Below are positions 12,001-24,000 of a stretch of 64,000 nt of DNA, piece after piece. The notes beneath the pieces were generated by a model that saw only the letters and a list, made by a program, of their open reading frames with translations, was not told the DNA's origin and made no database searches. The DNA comes from Opisthocomus hoazin. Taxonomy: Eukaryota; Chordata; Aves; Opisthocomiformes; Opisthocomidae. Numbering within the stretch: position 1 is the first letter of the stretch; every line of letters starts with the position of its first letter. The stretch is taken from positions 8,321,216-8,385,215 of the forward strand of contig NC_134433.1 in assembly GCF_030867145.1 (NCBI RefSeq), in the 5' to 3' direction. The translations under genes were made by a program, and so were the position numbers.

Positions 12001-15000
12001 TGATGCTTAATATGCTCATTGCTGCCTTTAGGGCTGCCCAGTTTCGAGAAGTGGGGTTCCTGGGGGGAGAGCTTTTGCATGTACTTCCTTACTGTGTCAG
12101 GTGTGTGACTGAAGTTGTGGAAGTAGCCTGTGTATTCACAGTCATGGGCGTTCTTTGGTAGCATCTCCTTTAAAAACTGACGGCAGCTTTTGGGGTTGAG
12201 GCCTGATTGTTGTCGGGGTTGCCTTCAGTCACTTACTCCTTGATTACTTCCTTAATGGTAAGATATTCTTTTGTATTAATGCAGCATGTTGTAATCCTTG
12301 CCTCCTAACGCTAACTCGAGGTTAGCTTATTGAGTCTGTTATGCGCCTTGCCAGCTGTCCTGCATTTTCTAGGCCATGTGCTTCTGTGTCTGGTTTAAAA
12401 CCACCTGTACTATAGATCCGATTTTTGATGGTTGATTGCATGTGCATGCCTGACTAACACAAAATTAGTGGAGCCTTATCAATAAAACATTGCAGGGTGA
12501 CTGCACAGCTCACTGTTGCATGAGCAGGGAATGAGGCCTGGCTGGATTTTCACTGCAGCATGCACTGCAGGGGGGGTGCCTGCCACGCAATTAATAACCA
12601 AAACGCCTTTAGGCCAGTAGCACTGTGTCTCAAACTTTCCCACCCCCTAGCTGTAACATGTGTCTGTCCCCTGCAGAAGTGCATCCTAAATTGACCTTTC
12701 TGTTTCATAAATACCTGTTCTATTGTTTCCAATCATTGGAGGGAATGTGAAGAGCTAGGTATGTGTTTAAGTCAGGCTGCTTTACATTGTCAGTGTAAAT
12801 TGCATTTCAGGCTCTTTTACCCAACAGGAATGGCTCTGATTTAAACAAGAACAAAAAAGAGTGAAATAAGCTATTAGTAATCTCAGTGGATAGAAATAAG
12901 GATATGTTATACAAATAACAAACAAATTAATTATAAGGCACATACATGATCCTGTCCTCAAGAGACTGAGAACAGCATCCCAAGCAGACAGCTTCATTTA
13001 TATGGGTATCTTTGCTTCCCCACAGGGAATAGCATTGTCCATCTTTCAGGGCGTCCACAATTATCTGCTCAAGCTTTGCTTCCAGAGCCTGTTTATCTGT
13101 GGGTGGGAGGAGTATAGGAGGACATGCAGTGCACTGTGTGTGGGAGACTAGATAGAGAACAGGGATATACTGCTGTTTAAACAATGGCAACATGGAGAGT
13201 AAGCTATGTAAAGCCTGTGGAGTTTGGAGTTGCAGCTTTACATTTTTTGTAGACTGCTTCCTTTTTAGGAATTCTGGCTTCCCTTCATCAAATGTCCAAT
13301 TTACCAGGCTTTCAATTACTTTTTCCCCCTGATTCTCAAAGCAAATCTGTTTTGGTGGTATCCTAGGGCAGGGTAGGGGGAAAGCTGAGTGGGTGTATGT
13401 GACAAAGTGATGTTGTGGGTAAAGCAGATGGAGAACTTCTGTGGAGTCTCTGCAGCTTCTGGCAGCCTCTGGGGGAGTGAGGTGGAGGGGCTCAGCTACC
13501 AAAAAGGGCTGTCCTAACTCAGAGTCCTGAAGACACCAAAGGTCTCCTGGTATCCTGAATTTGGCCAGCCCGGATGGTTGAGGCAAGTGGAGGAGTCTCC
13601 CGTTTTCCACCCCTGAATATTGGCCTCTTATCATTAAACTAGCTTAGTCCCAGCGACCTGAGGCTTAATTTCCCTTCTAACGTTCCTGTTATTAATGCTG
13701 ATTGTTCTGGCTGTGCCTGCTGTATCTGTATGAACAGCTAATCCCACTGTGATTTTGACTACTTGGCTCTGCACATGCTTTTGGCAGGGAGTCCTCGGGG
13801 CCTTGCTGGGTGGGGAGAGCCATGCTCTGCGTGGAAGGTGGAGGCTCGCCGCTCTGACCAGGGTCTTGTGTTGGCCTGGTCATGAGCCCAGGGCTCTGGC
13901 CCAGTGGGGCTGCTGGCCACCATCCCAGCTGGCCTGGGGGAGGCCCTTCCCAATGGGGCAGGAGAAGAGGATGTGCCTTCAGGTTGGGTTTTTAAGTAGT
14001 TTTGAACAAAAGGAAAAGTGGTTCATGAGGAGGATGTAAGGGGAGTGTTCCTTCCTCCTCACCCCGAGTACCTGGAGTTCGTGAGAGCAGCATGGAGGTA
14101 GGGAGTCTGTTCCCTCTCTATTCTCAGCCAGACCGGTCCCTGAGTTGTTTAAGGCCTTTAAGACAAGATCTTGTGGCCACTGGCGTACATGTCCAGCTCT
14201 TACTTCAGGCGTCTCTGCTCTCGCTGGGTCCTCTAGTGTCAAGGCAAACTTAATCACTGAGTGATGGCCCTGGACTAGCCTGGTGGAGGTGGTTTGCAGC
14301 ATGTTTCGCTGCGTGCTCGGTAAGCCACAGAGTGTACAGCAAGGCCTAGAGCTGCCTGGGCTCTTGTCAAGAAACAGCAAACCCAAACTGTATGTGCGGT
14401 GTTGTTCCTGTGCCTTCTGTTGTGGACTGCTGCAGGGCTGTCGAACTCGATTTCTGGGCAGTTGTAACGGAGAGAGGATCCGCTAGGAAATGCAGGAGCT
14501 GTTCAAATGCTGCTCAGCTGGCGTTGGCTTTGAGAGGAGCGGTCTGGGCTCTCCAGCCCCAGCCATTTGTCCTGACCCTGGGGACCTCGATATCCGTCTG
14601 GTGCCCAAGTGTTAGTGCGGTTACATTGCAAAGTGGACATGAGGATGATTTGGCTGAAAACTTAGCTTCACCCTGCATGCATGCTTTTTTTTCCCCCCTT
14701 TTGCTGTGTTAAAATTAACTTTCATCAATTCACTGGTCTTGTTCGGGGCACGGGGATAGTCGCTGCAGGGGTGGCAGTGGCTGGGTGAAAGCTGTGATTT
14801 GTTTCACCAAATAACAGTGTTTGTTCACGTGGAACTATGGCTTCTGTGAAGTGAGTATGAGAATATTGGAGAGCGGAGTTTGCTTGTGTGGATTGTTGGC
14901 TGTAGCTGATGACTCAGGCAACTGGGTCTTGCACTGCTGCAGCCTTTCTGTGCATCCTGCCTCCCTCAGCTGCTCACCTCTAAAACCCAGAGAACATCGA

Positions 15001-18000
15001 ACCCTCAGCAGCAGTGTTGTGTCTGTGAAGACAGAGGTGTTTGTAGCTATCGGATGGGTCTCACATGCCATGCTGGGAGGTGCATTTCTGTGGCCTGTGT
15101 GACTGCTGTAGAGAAGGGTCTTTTGGAGCTATCCGAAGGCAGGTGTATCAGAGGGTGCATCTTGATGCAAAGCCTACAAAAATAAAGGAAGCTTTAGAAC
15201 AAAAACTTTAGGTAGTGTGTCTGACATCGTCAGCCCTTTTCCACTGACACTGCTCCTACCTGCCTAAAGCAGCAGTAAGATTGTTCACCTCCATACTAAA
15301 GTAATTCGTGAGATAAAACAAACAGCACTCTGGGGGGTGAGAGCCCTTAAGGCAGTTTTAAACTTGGCTCCCAGTGGTTGGGTTGACAGGTTTTTTTAGC
15401 AGTAAGCTCTACCTGTATAACAAGTTTTAAATTGGAATGGTGAATTTGCAGTGGTCTTATTGAGACTGAACTTGAAACTGAAGCTTGTACATATGGCCAA
15501 GTTCTGTTCCTCTCATATTACTCCTGGAGTGTGGCTGCCTGCAGGAGACAGTAGTTCTCCAGTTTCCCTGGAAAAGGAAAGAGCTGGAGAGACAGGTGTC
15601 ACTTGTGAATGGGGGAAGGAAGGGCAAGGGATATCTGTTTAAACCTGTATGTCAGAAAGGTACGAGATGAAGATCTGTGTGACAGTGGATCTGCAAAATC
15701 ACCTTGTTTCAGGCAGTTCATGCATCTGAGCTGGACTTCTCACCTTTTGTGAGACCACACTGAATGCAGGACACTATGAATCATATTCTGCCAGTTCAAA
15801 TGCACCGTGACTCTGGCAGCTGGGGCTTTGAATGCTCAGTGTTACCTGTTGGCTAGCCTATTTTCCAGCTTTGTGTTTCTTGAATTGTGGAGCTGAAGAA
15901 AAACTGTGGTCCCAAAGGTGTCTCTGTGCAAGTTAAAATGCTACAAGCTTTTAAAAAAGGAACACACTAGTATTTGGATATCTTTCATTTATTGAACTGA
16001 GAAATCTGGTGGGTTTTGCTGTGTTTTTTTTTTTTTCGTTTCTTTTTTTTTGTTTTTTTTTTTTACTACAGTAGCAGTGGTGATCTTTTTCCTAAACTCT
16101 TGCTGATCCTTGCTTTCCCGTATGTATAAGGTGAACCAACATATAACTTAAGCTGCACTGTCTTCTTACAATATAGCTTGGCTCATGCCTGTGATGTGCT
16201 CTTGCACTGTTGTCTGCTGTAGAAGGAAGTGGACAGAAATTGTATGAAATCACTGCATTGTGAGGAGCTACTGTGAATTTTTTCTAGAGGACCTTTAGTG
16301 TGTGACAAGTGTTACAAATTAAAGTAAAAAAGAAAGAAGGTGATACGGAATGAAATTTTTTGGGTAGTCTAATCCAGCTTGTTGGATGCAGTTCTGAGGA
16401 CAGAGGTCCTGAAAATCAGTCACGCTATGACCTTGTACTTACTGTAGTGGCCAGCAGAAATGTTTTCAGTGGTAGGAAAACAAAACTGGTGCGCACATCA
16501 CAGTCTTGTTGTACATACAGGCAGATTTAACAGCTTTCTCTTAACCAGAAGGTGCTTACACCTGAGTAAACTGTAGCTGACATCCCATACCTGCATGCAT
16601 ACCTGCATACAGACATGTGCTCTAAGTAGCTTACGTACAAATGACAGCTAGGGATGTAGTGTTCAATGATTAGACTGATGTGGGAAAACAATAAGTCATC
16701 AGAAATGGAGCTTGTGTTTTACCTTTGAGTTGACCTGGTGCTAATGAATTGCATTAAGCTTTGGGCACAGATGATCCCATTGGCAGTGCAAAGCCCTACA
16801 ATTAGCCAAGCAGAATGTGTGTGGTGCCAGCAGGTGGGGGGGGCAGGTTGTGCTGTTTTGTTGACTAAAGATGTTGCTGTCAGTCTGATGTCTTCCACAA
16901 GCGCTGAACACATTCTCTCAAATTCTGTTTAGAAAAAAATGTGCGTGAGCTTGTTCTTGCTTCCTTCTTTCTTAATGCAACTTGATCTTACTGCTGCAAT
17001 TGTCTTCCAGGAGATGACCTTCAAATTACTTCCTTGTGCCTTGTTTCAGTGGGTGCAGTGTTGCTTTTTCAGTATGCACAAAAGGCTTGGTTTTTTAGCT
17101 TGTGCTGATGTAGCGTAAACCAGAAATCAAGATGTGTTTAATTTAATGATTGTTGCATGACTCAGCTACGTACCAGAACCCTCCTGAGCCTTAGGTGAGG
17201 AATGTCTTCCTGGTTTATTTTTAGCAGCATCAGTATGATGAGGATAGCTACAGTAACATCTAGTTCTGTAAATGTGCGGTCTTGAGCTGTCCCTCCGATG
17301 CTGTTACAGCACAAACCCCTCGGTGGTGCGTTGTTAATTGTGGTGAGGTTGTTACTGCAGTGCCCCCCCTGCCCCTCTCATACGTGCTGGCTCTGCCAGA
17401 GGACAGGATGAGTCTGTGAAAAAATTCTTTTGCCCTAAAAACTTACTCTGTTAGTCTGGGGACTGCCAGAGGACAGAATGATGAACTAGTGCTTCTGCCC
17501 TAAAAACTTACTCTGTTAGTTGAGGATCAGGTGAAGAAGGAAAACGTGTGGCTGGTTGCACTGCGGTACCCAGGCTTGCTGCTGATGCAGTCTTCTGCAG
17601 GCAAATGCATATTCCAGGTGCTAGCTCTGAACTGGAAACAGGCTGAAGCACAACCTCTCTGGAAGCCTGGACTGGAATAAACATGCTTTTCCCTGAGAGA
17701 TCCAGCTTGTTCACCAGTGTTATTGGAACCGGTCTGGAAAGGAAGAACAGTAAATGAGACACCCACTGCTACCAGCAGTAAGGTGTTGTTTCCGTCTTGG
17801 TTGTACTGGCAACACTCAGACCACTTCTAGTCTGTAACTTTTTCCTAGGGTTTAGGCAAATGATTTGATACCTGTCCCATGTTCTTTTCCTTTGGGAAAG
17901 GTACTAGGAGTGTACATTTCAGTACAATTACTAAGAGCCTTTGCAGTTACGTCTGCACTGTGGTCACACATCAGTTTGGATACATCCCTGTCGTCTTATT

Positions 18001-21000
18001 TACATTTAAAGCTATATTGATTGAGGATGTTGCAGTAGCTGGGAGCGTGATGATGCTATATTTGTCCATCAAGTGAGTTTATGTTCTTGTTTGTTTAGAA
18101 CTCTGCAAAGCTGATGTAAGTGCAGAGCTGTCATGAAACTAATAAAAGTCATTTCACTTAGTGTTGAGATGAGAATGGGCACTGAGACAGAGTTCAGAAT
18201 GTCATCTTATGTCATAAAGATTAATTAATATTTCAAAATGTGTTTTTATAAAGCAGCCTGTGACAAGGAAGCCTTTAAGATCTGGCTAATAGTGTATTTT
18301 AGGTAAGTTGCTAATTAATCTTGGTCCTTTGGCAGTCTCCCCAAAGGGATCAAACATATATAGACATAATTTTACAGAACTGAAGCAAGTCTGTGCCAGA
18401 GCTGCCATCACCAGAAGAGTAAAATATGATCCCAAAGTCCTGCCAGAGAGGACTTGGCTGGCTGACAGTTATCTTTCTGAACGGTTTATGTTCTATGTAA
18501 ATATCTGAGTTAAAAAGTAATTAAACTTTAATACAGCAAGAACAGTAAAAGCACTGCAAAGCGTCAGAAGCCAGTACCCCTCTGTGTGTATGTGTGGGAG
18601 TATTCCTCATCGTGCTGTGATAGATGGATGGATCTCTACATTAATGCACCGTGCCTTGCCTGCATTCTCACAGATACTTTCCAGCAGGTGGTAGAGGAAG
18701 TGCTTGTTATGGAATATTTTGCATAAGCTTTCACTAATAATGAAGCAAAATAAACCTCCCCAGATAAGTACCAGCACCAGTTCAGCTCTACCTCCTTCGC
18801 GTCAGAAATGAGAACAGGGCTGCTGATGCTAGCTAAGCAATAGGCCATGATGAAAGGTGCCGTTCCTTCAAAGCACCCTCCATCCCCTTGGCGGAGGCAG
18901 GACATGCTGCACCTGTGTCCTCCCTGGAGCTGTCACTAGCGGGAGGTTCATGCTGGGGTCTGGCTGAGGTGGGCAGACCTTCAGAGGGTGAGTTACCCAG
19001 AGGCAGCGACAGCTTCTTGTGTGAACTTCGCTGTGTTACAGTGGCTGTTGCCTGCAGACTTCTTCGTTTTTGTCTTCCTTTGTTCGGTATGCACGCTCTC
19101 TTCAATGAAGAAAAACCGTTTGCAGCTGGAAAACGTATGTAAAACTGACATGCTTTGGCTCCAGTCAGTGTCCTGCTCCTGTTTTTGTTTTGTGTAAGTG
19201 GATGGTTAAGGAGATCCTGTGTTTTGTAAGGTAAAGCTGAACCATGGGTGGTCTCTTACACATTTTTGAGCTATCTGATCGTGAGCCAGCAAAGCCCTGT
19301 GACATGAACTAGCTCTAGGTATGTAAACTGTCCGTTTGAAGTTAAAGGAGGAACAGTTGAATGCTTAAGTGCTTTGCTGGGTCAGGGCCAGAGCACTCTA
19401 CATTTTTATGTGGAGATTTTTAATTCCTAGACCTTTAGGATGGTTGTGGGTGTGGACTGTTGTATCTCAGCCTTTCATTTTTGAGAAGGTCTCTTGCATT
19501 GGGAGAGCACAAAGAAACTGTCTTCCTTTGGTGAGCTGGAGGATGTTGACAGCATCTATAAATAGTCTCTGATGTTCTTTGGAAAGGTGTCTGATGCTGT
19601 AGTAAAACGTAGCACTCTGCAATGAACTGCTTTATAAGCCATGTTTCTCTTGTCCTTTCCTCCTCCTTGCCTCTGTTCTGATTCTGGAGATACAGACTGT
19701 TTTTTCTGCTTACTGCTGTTCAGCTGATTGTGTTGGTGATCCTGTAGCAAATCCTCAGTAACGGAGGAAACATTCTAGTCTGTTGCTGGGAAGAAATAAG
19801 AAAATTAAAAGGTCACATACTCTTTAGTTGTTACTGTAGACACAGCTGCAGGCAGGAGCTATCCAAGTTTGGGACTGATCAGTAGCATTAACAGCCCTGC
19901 GTACCGGGTGGACTTGCGGAGTTAGATGTATACCATATTGCAGTGATTTTCCAAGACTGAGTAATTTCCTAGCCTACTAAATTAAACTTGCCATCTGACA
20001 CATGGGGAGTTGATAGTTTTTAAAAAGACAGTGAACCACCCAAGCGTGTTTTGCTCAGCCTGGCAAACATAGCCCCTTCGAGGATTTGATGAGTAGATAT
20101 TTGTGTAGAGCAAATAGGAAAAGTTTGCTTGGAGGCAAGGTCATTGCCATGTATTTAATAACAGCATAACAAAAACAGGAGAGGAAGAAACATCTGTGGT
20201 TGTGAAGAAATTGATGACTCAGTCATATAGCCTCAAGTTTTATGCTACAAAATATTACAAAAACATCAGGATAAAGACCTGTTTTGTTGAAGTTTTGGGT
20301 AATGATTTCTGCTGTGTTTACAGTGGGCTATTGGATCTTAGTTTGGAAATACTAGTAAATGTGTTGGAAGGGTGTTTTGTTGGCAAATAAAGAAAGATTA
20401 GGGCTTCTGCAGCATAATATGAAGTGTCAACCTGGGCTGTGTTCACTGACAAGGGTGTTCTGAAGAGTTTGTATAGGAAGTGGTAGGTCCCTTTTTGTTG
20501 TTGCTCGGGAGTAGGGTAGGAATGGGGTTTGGCTGCTTCTGTTTCTGCTTCCCTTTGACATGTGTTAAAATGCCACTCTGCAAAAGTTAAGACACAAGAC
20601 AGGAGTTTGGATTTCTCTGCAAGATTTCTGAGCAAACCCCAAGCAGAAAAGGATCTCAAGCCCTGTCCCTCTCCCCAAGGGCGAAGTGCAGTCTGTTATG
20701 TCACGGTGCTTCTCTCAGTGGATTCTGCAAAATGAAAAGGTCTGCTGGCGAGCGTCCGAATCAATGAATCTGCAAAGTTCAACCCAGTACAATTTCCAAC
20801 CTTTTTTTTTTTTTTTTTTGCTTAGCAATGCTGTTTATTTCAATGTTCCAAGGTAACAATTTTACTGATGTGTGAGTACTTTTTTTTTTATACTGCTTGG
20901 AAGCTAAACTTCAATAACTGACGATTGAGTGAATTGGAATTTTAATTTCTCATTATCTGCTGATAAATGTTCTCAAAAGATGAAAACCTTTGTCCTTGCA

Positions 21001-24000
21001 ACATCAAGAGTGGTCTAGTGAATTGGGGACAGAGGCTAAAAGGCACACAGTGTCTAGGCAACATGGGGTATTTTTGAATGCATACTGCTCTTAAATCTCT
21101 GAAATTACTAAATTTGACTTTCACAGTCTCTGTAAATAGGCTGCGTTATGCGGTAGCTGCCTTCTGAATAGCCTAAATAAAATCCGATTGCATGTCTCTC
21201 CTGAATTGAGGGAAATTCATGTTGCTGTGCAGAGGAGACATCTGGTTTAGAAAGTGTTGGGAGAAGCAGCTAGGTGAGGGAACTGGAGGAGACAGTTTTG
21301 GTCTTACCAACGTGTGCACGTAACTTGAGGTGTCAGTGGAGCTTCTTGAGGTTTGCTAATACAATGTGTATGTGTGTAAAATAAAAATTGACAAAATGAA
21401 AGCCTTGGGGATAGGTTGGGGTTTTTTTTTCAAGAGGAAATCCAGGGTCGAAAGAAAGGCTAATGCCCCAGATGATTTTGCAAGAGGTTTCTTGATGTTT
21501 GGTAATGTCTCTTTGAGCCTCAGCTACTGGGATGTTCTGTGAGAATCTTTGCTTTGATTTCTTCACAAAAGAGCATTTTCTTGCTCTGGTGTTTAGAGTG
21601 AGAAGCTTTTAAAAGCAATGTGGAAATGCTCCAAAATAAACAGGGCAATATTAAGAAACATAATTGTCTTTGTTGTTTTTTTTAAAGTGTTACTTTGTTC
21701 TTAACTTGGGAGAGAAGTGTATTTGGGAGTGGAGAGGGAAATGGGCATATTTTCTGATTTTTATTATTATTTTTTAATGAGGGGAGAGGGTTGGATGCAT
21801 TGCACAGAAACCATTGTAATTCTTTTCTCCTCTGGTCTCAGTGTGCCCTATGGTACCAATATTCCCCACCAATGTTTCAGTCCTGTAACTGGGCATTACG
21901 GAAAGAGCAAGAAAAGATCAGTGCTCATGGGTGCTAATCTGTGTTCTGCTACTGATTTATCTTGTGTTCCCATGGCTCACTTAATTATAGCATCTTTTTA
22001 TTTTTCAAGAATTTAGGATAATAAGATATTGACTTTTTTTTTTTGGAGGGAAACATTAAGACTGATTGGCCTTTCTGATATGGTAAGTGGTTACCCCTGG
22101 GAGAAATGAGTCTCTGCATTCACCAAAGCAGCAGACCAATATATAGATTGTTCTGTATGAATTGCTGTGTCCTGAGGGTCTGTCTGTTGGCCTCTGGTGA
22201 AAGAAGAGCACAAGGTTGATAATGTCTTTCCCAACCCGAGTGCTCACTAGCTGTATCTTTGTTGTATGCAAATGAAATATTTAAATCTAGTATCTAATAC
22301 CATCAGCCAGGCTTGGCCCAGGAGTCCAGTGTGTTATTTCACAAGTTCATTGTTTTGACTGCCAAAATGTCCTGCAGACCCTTCATCTCGGGCAGAAAGC
22401 CTACCAGTGAAGCCCAGTATTTAACGTACAGACAGCCTGTGAAAAATTGCAGTGTTTAATCTTCTCCCTGTGTCTACTGACTCATCTCTACTGCCTTTAA
22501 AATCGAACAACATCTTATTTCTGTCCCTAAGTTCTCGTTAGGTTGTGGTGATCATAGAAGGGAGCTTTGATTTTTTTTTTTTTTTCTCCTTTTGTTTAAA
22601 TTAGTTTTTAATGATTTTCCCCCCTCCTTTCCCAGCTGCCAACAGAACAGTGCTGAAGGAAGCAGCTGTACATGTGCTCACTTGTATTGGGCACAAATGT
22701 CCTGCTGCAGTGAGCAGGCTCTCACAAATGGGCTCCTCTGGTTAGGCAAGTACAAGATGAGGCTTTTGCTCTGACAAGAACATCCTCCAGAGCACTCTTC
22801 GCAGAAGAACCAAGCATAGAAAAAATCCACTCCTTGGTAGCAGTGGAGAGAATGTGATTTGCAGAGTGCTTGATTAAACAAATTAGGTAATGATGTTTTA
22901 GGGCATGACGAAACCTGTATGTAAGTGAATACAGTATATAGGCCCTGGTCTGCAGACAGGCTGCTCCTGTGTCTTGACAGCTAGTCCTGGGTTTTCTGCT
23001 GGCTCAAGTACATTTAAAAAACCATACTGGTGTGACTTTGTCAGTGAAGGCAATGACTGTTTTTACCTGTAGAGCTAAGGCTGACATAACTCGTGCAGGT
23101 GCAGCTGCATTATATAAAGATGGTTTCCACAGGCTATAGCTCACTCCACGTTTTGAGCCTGACTGAGCCGTGGTGGTTTAAGTGCTTGTGTCTTACAATA
23201 GCTGTTTTCATGTTGTGGAGGAGGAGGAGGAGGAGGAGGATGTGCCAGTGTAGCTAATGTGATAAAACTTTCTGTAGTGTAGACAAGTACTCGGTAGCAG
23301 CAGAATGAAGTTAACAGCCCATCTGATCGATGCGACAGCTGCTGTTCAGAGCCTGGGGAATAGTAGTAGAATTGTATAGATTTCTTAACTTGTCATTGCT
23401 CCAGCTTAAAGCAGGACATCTGAGCCATGGGTGAAGAGGTTTATGAAGGATAATAAAAATAAAGAGGAGAAGGGGAGTCAGCAGGAGGGGTAGAAAGATG
23501 GAGATTTCTTCACAGTCTGTTTTGTCTCAGTTGCTGTCTTCCAGGGAGCTTTGTTTGTTTTCAGTAAGGCAGTAAAACCTCAAATCCAGAAGCAGAGCTT
23601 CCAGCGTGGGGACCAAGATCTGAGTGTAGCACAACGTCCGGTGCATTTGGTTTTCCCATACTTGGAGGCATTTTAGCAAGAGATTTCCACCATCCCTGAG
23701 TCATTGGTGTTGAGCCTCTCTTATGGAGGCGAGATCCCCAGTTTGTCTGCTGCCGAGCAGGTGATTGCTTTCCTGTTTTTTCCATTGCTGAGATAGTGAC
23801 TGGGAAGTTTGCCCGCACTAGAAATTACTGGAGTCATGTGTTCCAACAGCTTAAGAGGACACACAAACCCTTGTGTTTGCAAACTACTGTTTAGCTTCTT
23901 GAGAAACTATCTAGAGGGAGGGATTTTGACTGTTTCAGAGGTTTAGGAATAAAAGTTAACATAAAAAACCCACAAACCCAACAGAGTTCATTGATAATTT

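Noticed and set aside
13362..13468. Alternative reading of the antisense locus as two exons with a 74-base intron near 13080-13160
   Set aside because: Joining the GTATAT donor to the CACCCACAG acceptor puts a stop directly after the junction, so the unspliced frame is the better reading.
18636..19105. Two overlapping minus-strand frames of about 90 codons in intron 10
   Set aside because: One looks like a basic disordered peptide, but length is within chance expectation and no splice partner or homology was evident.
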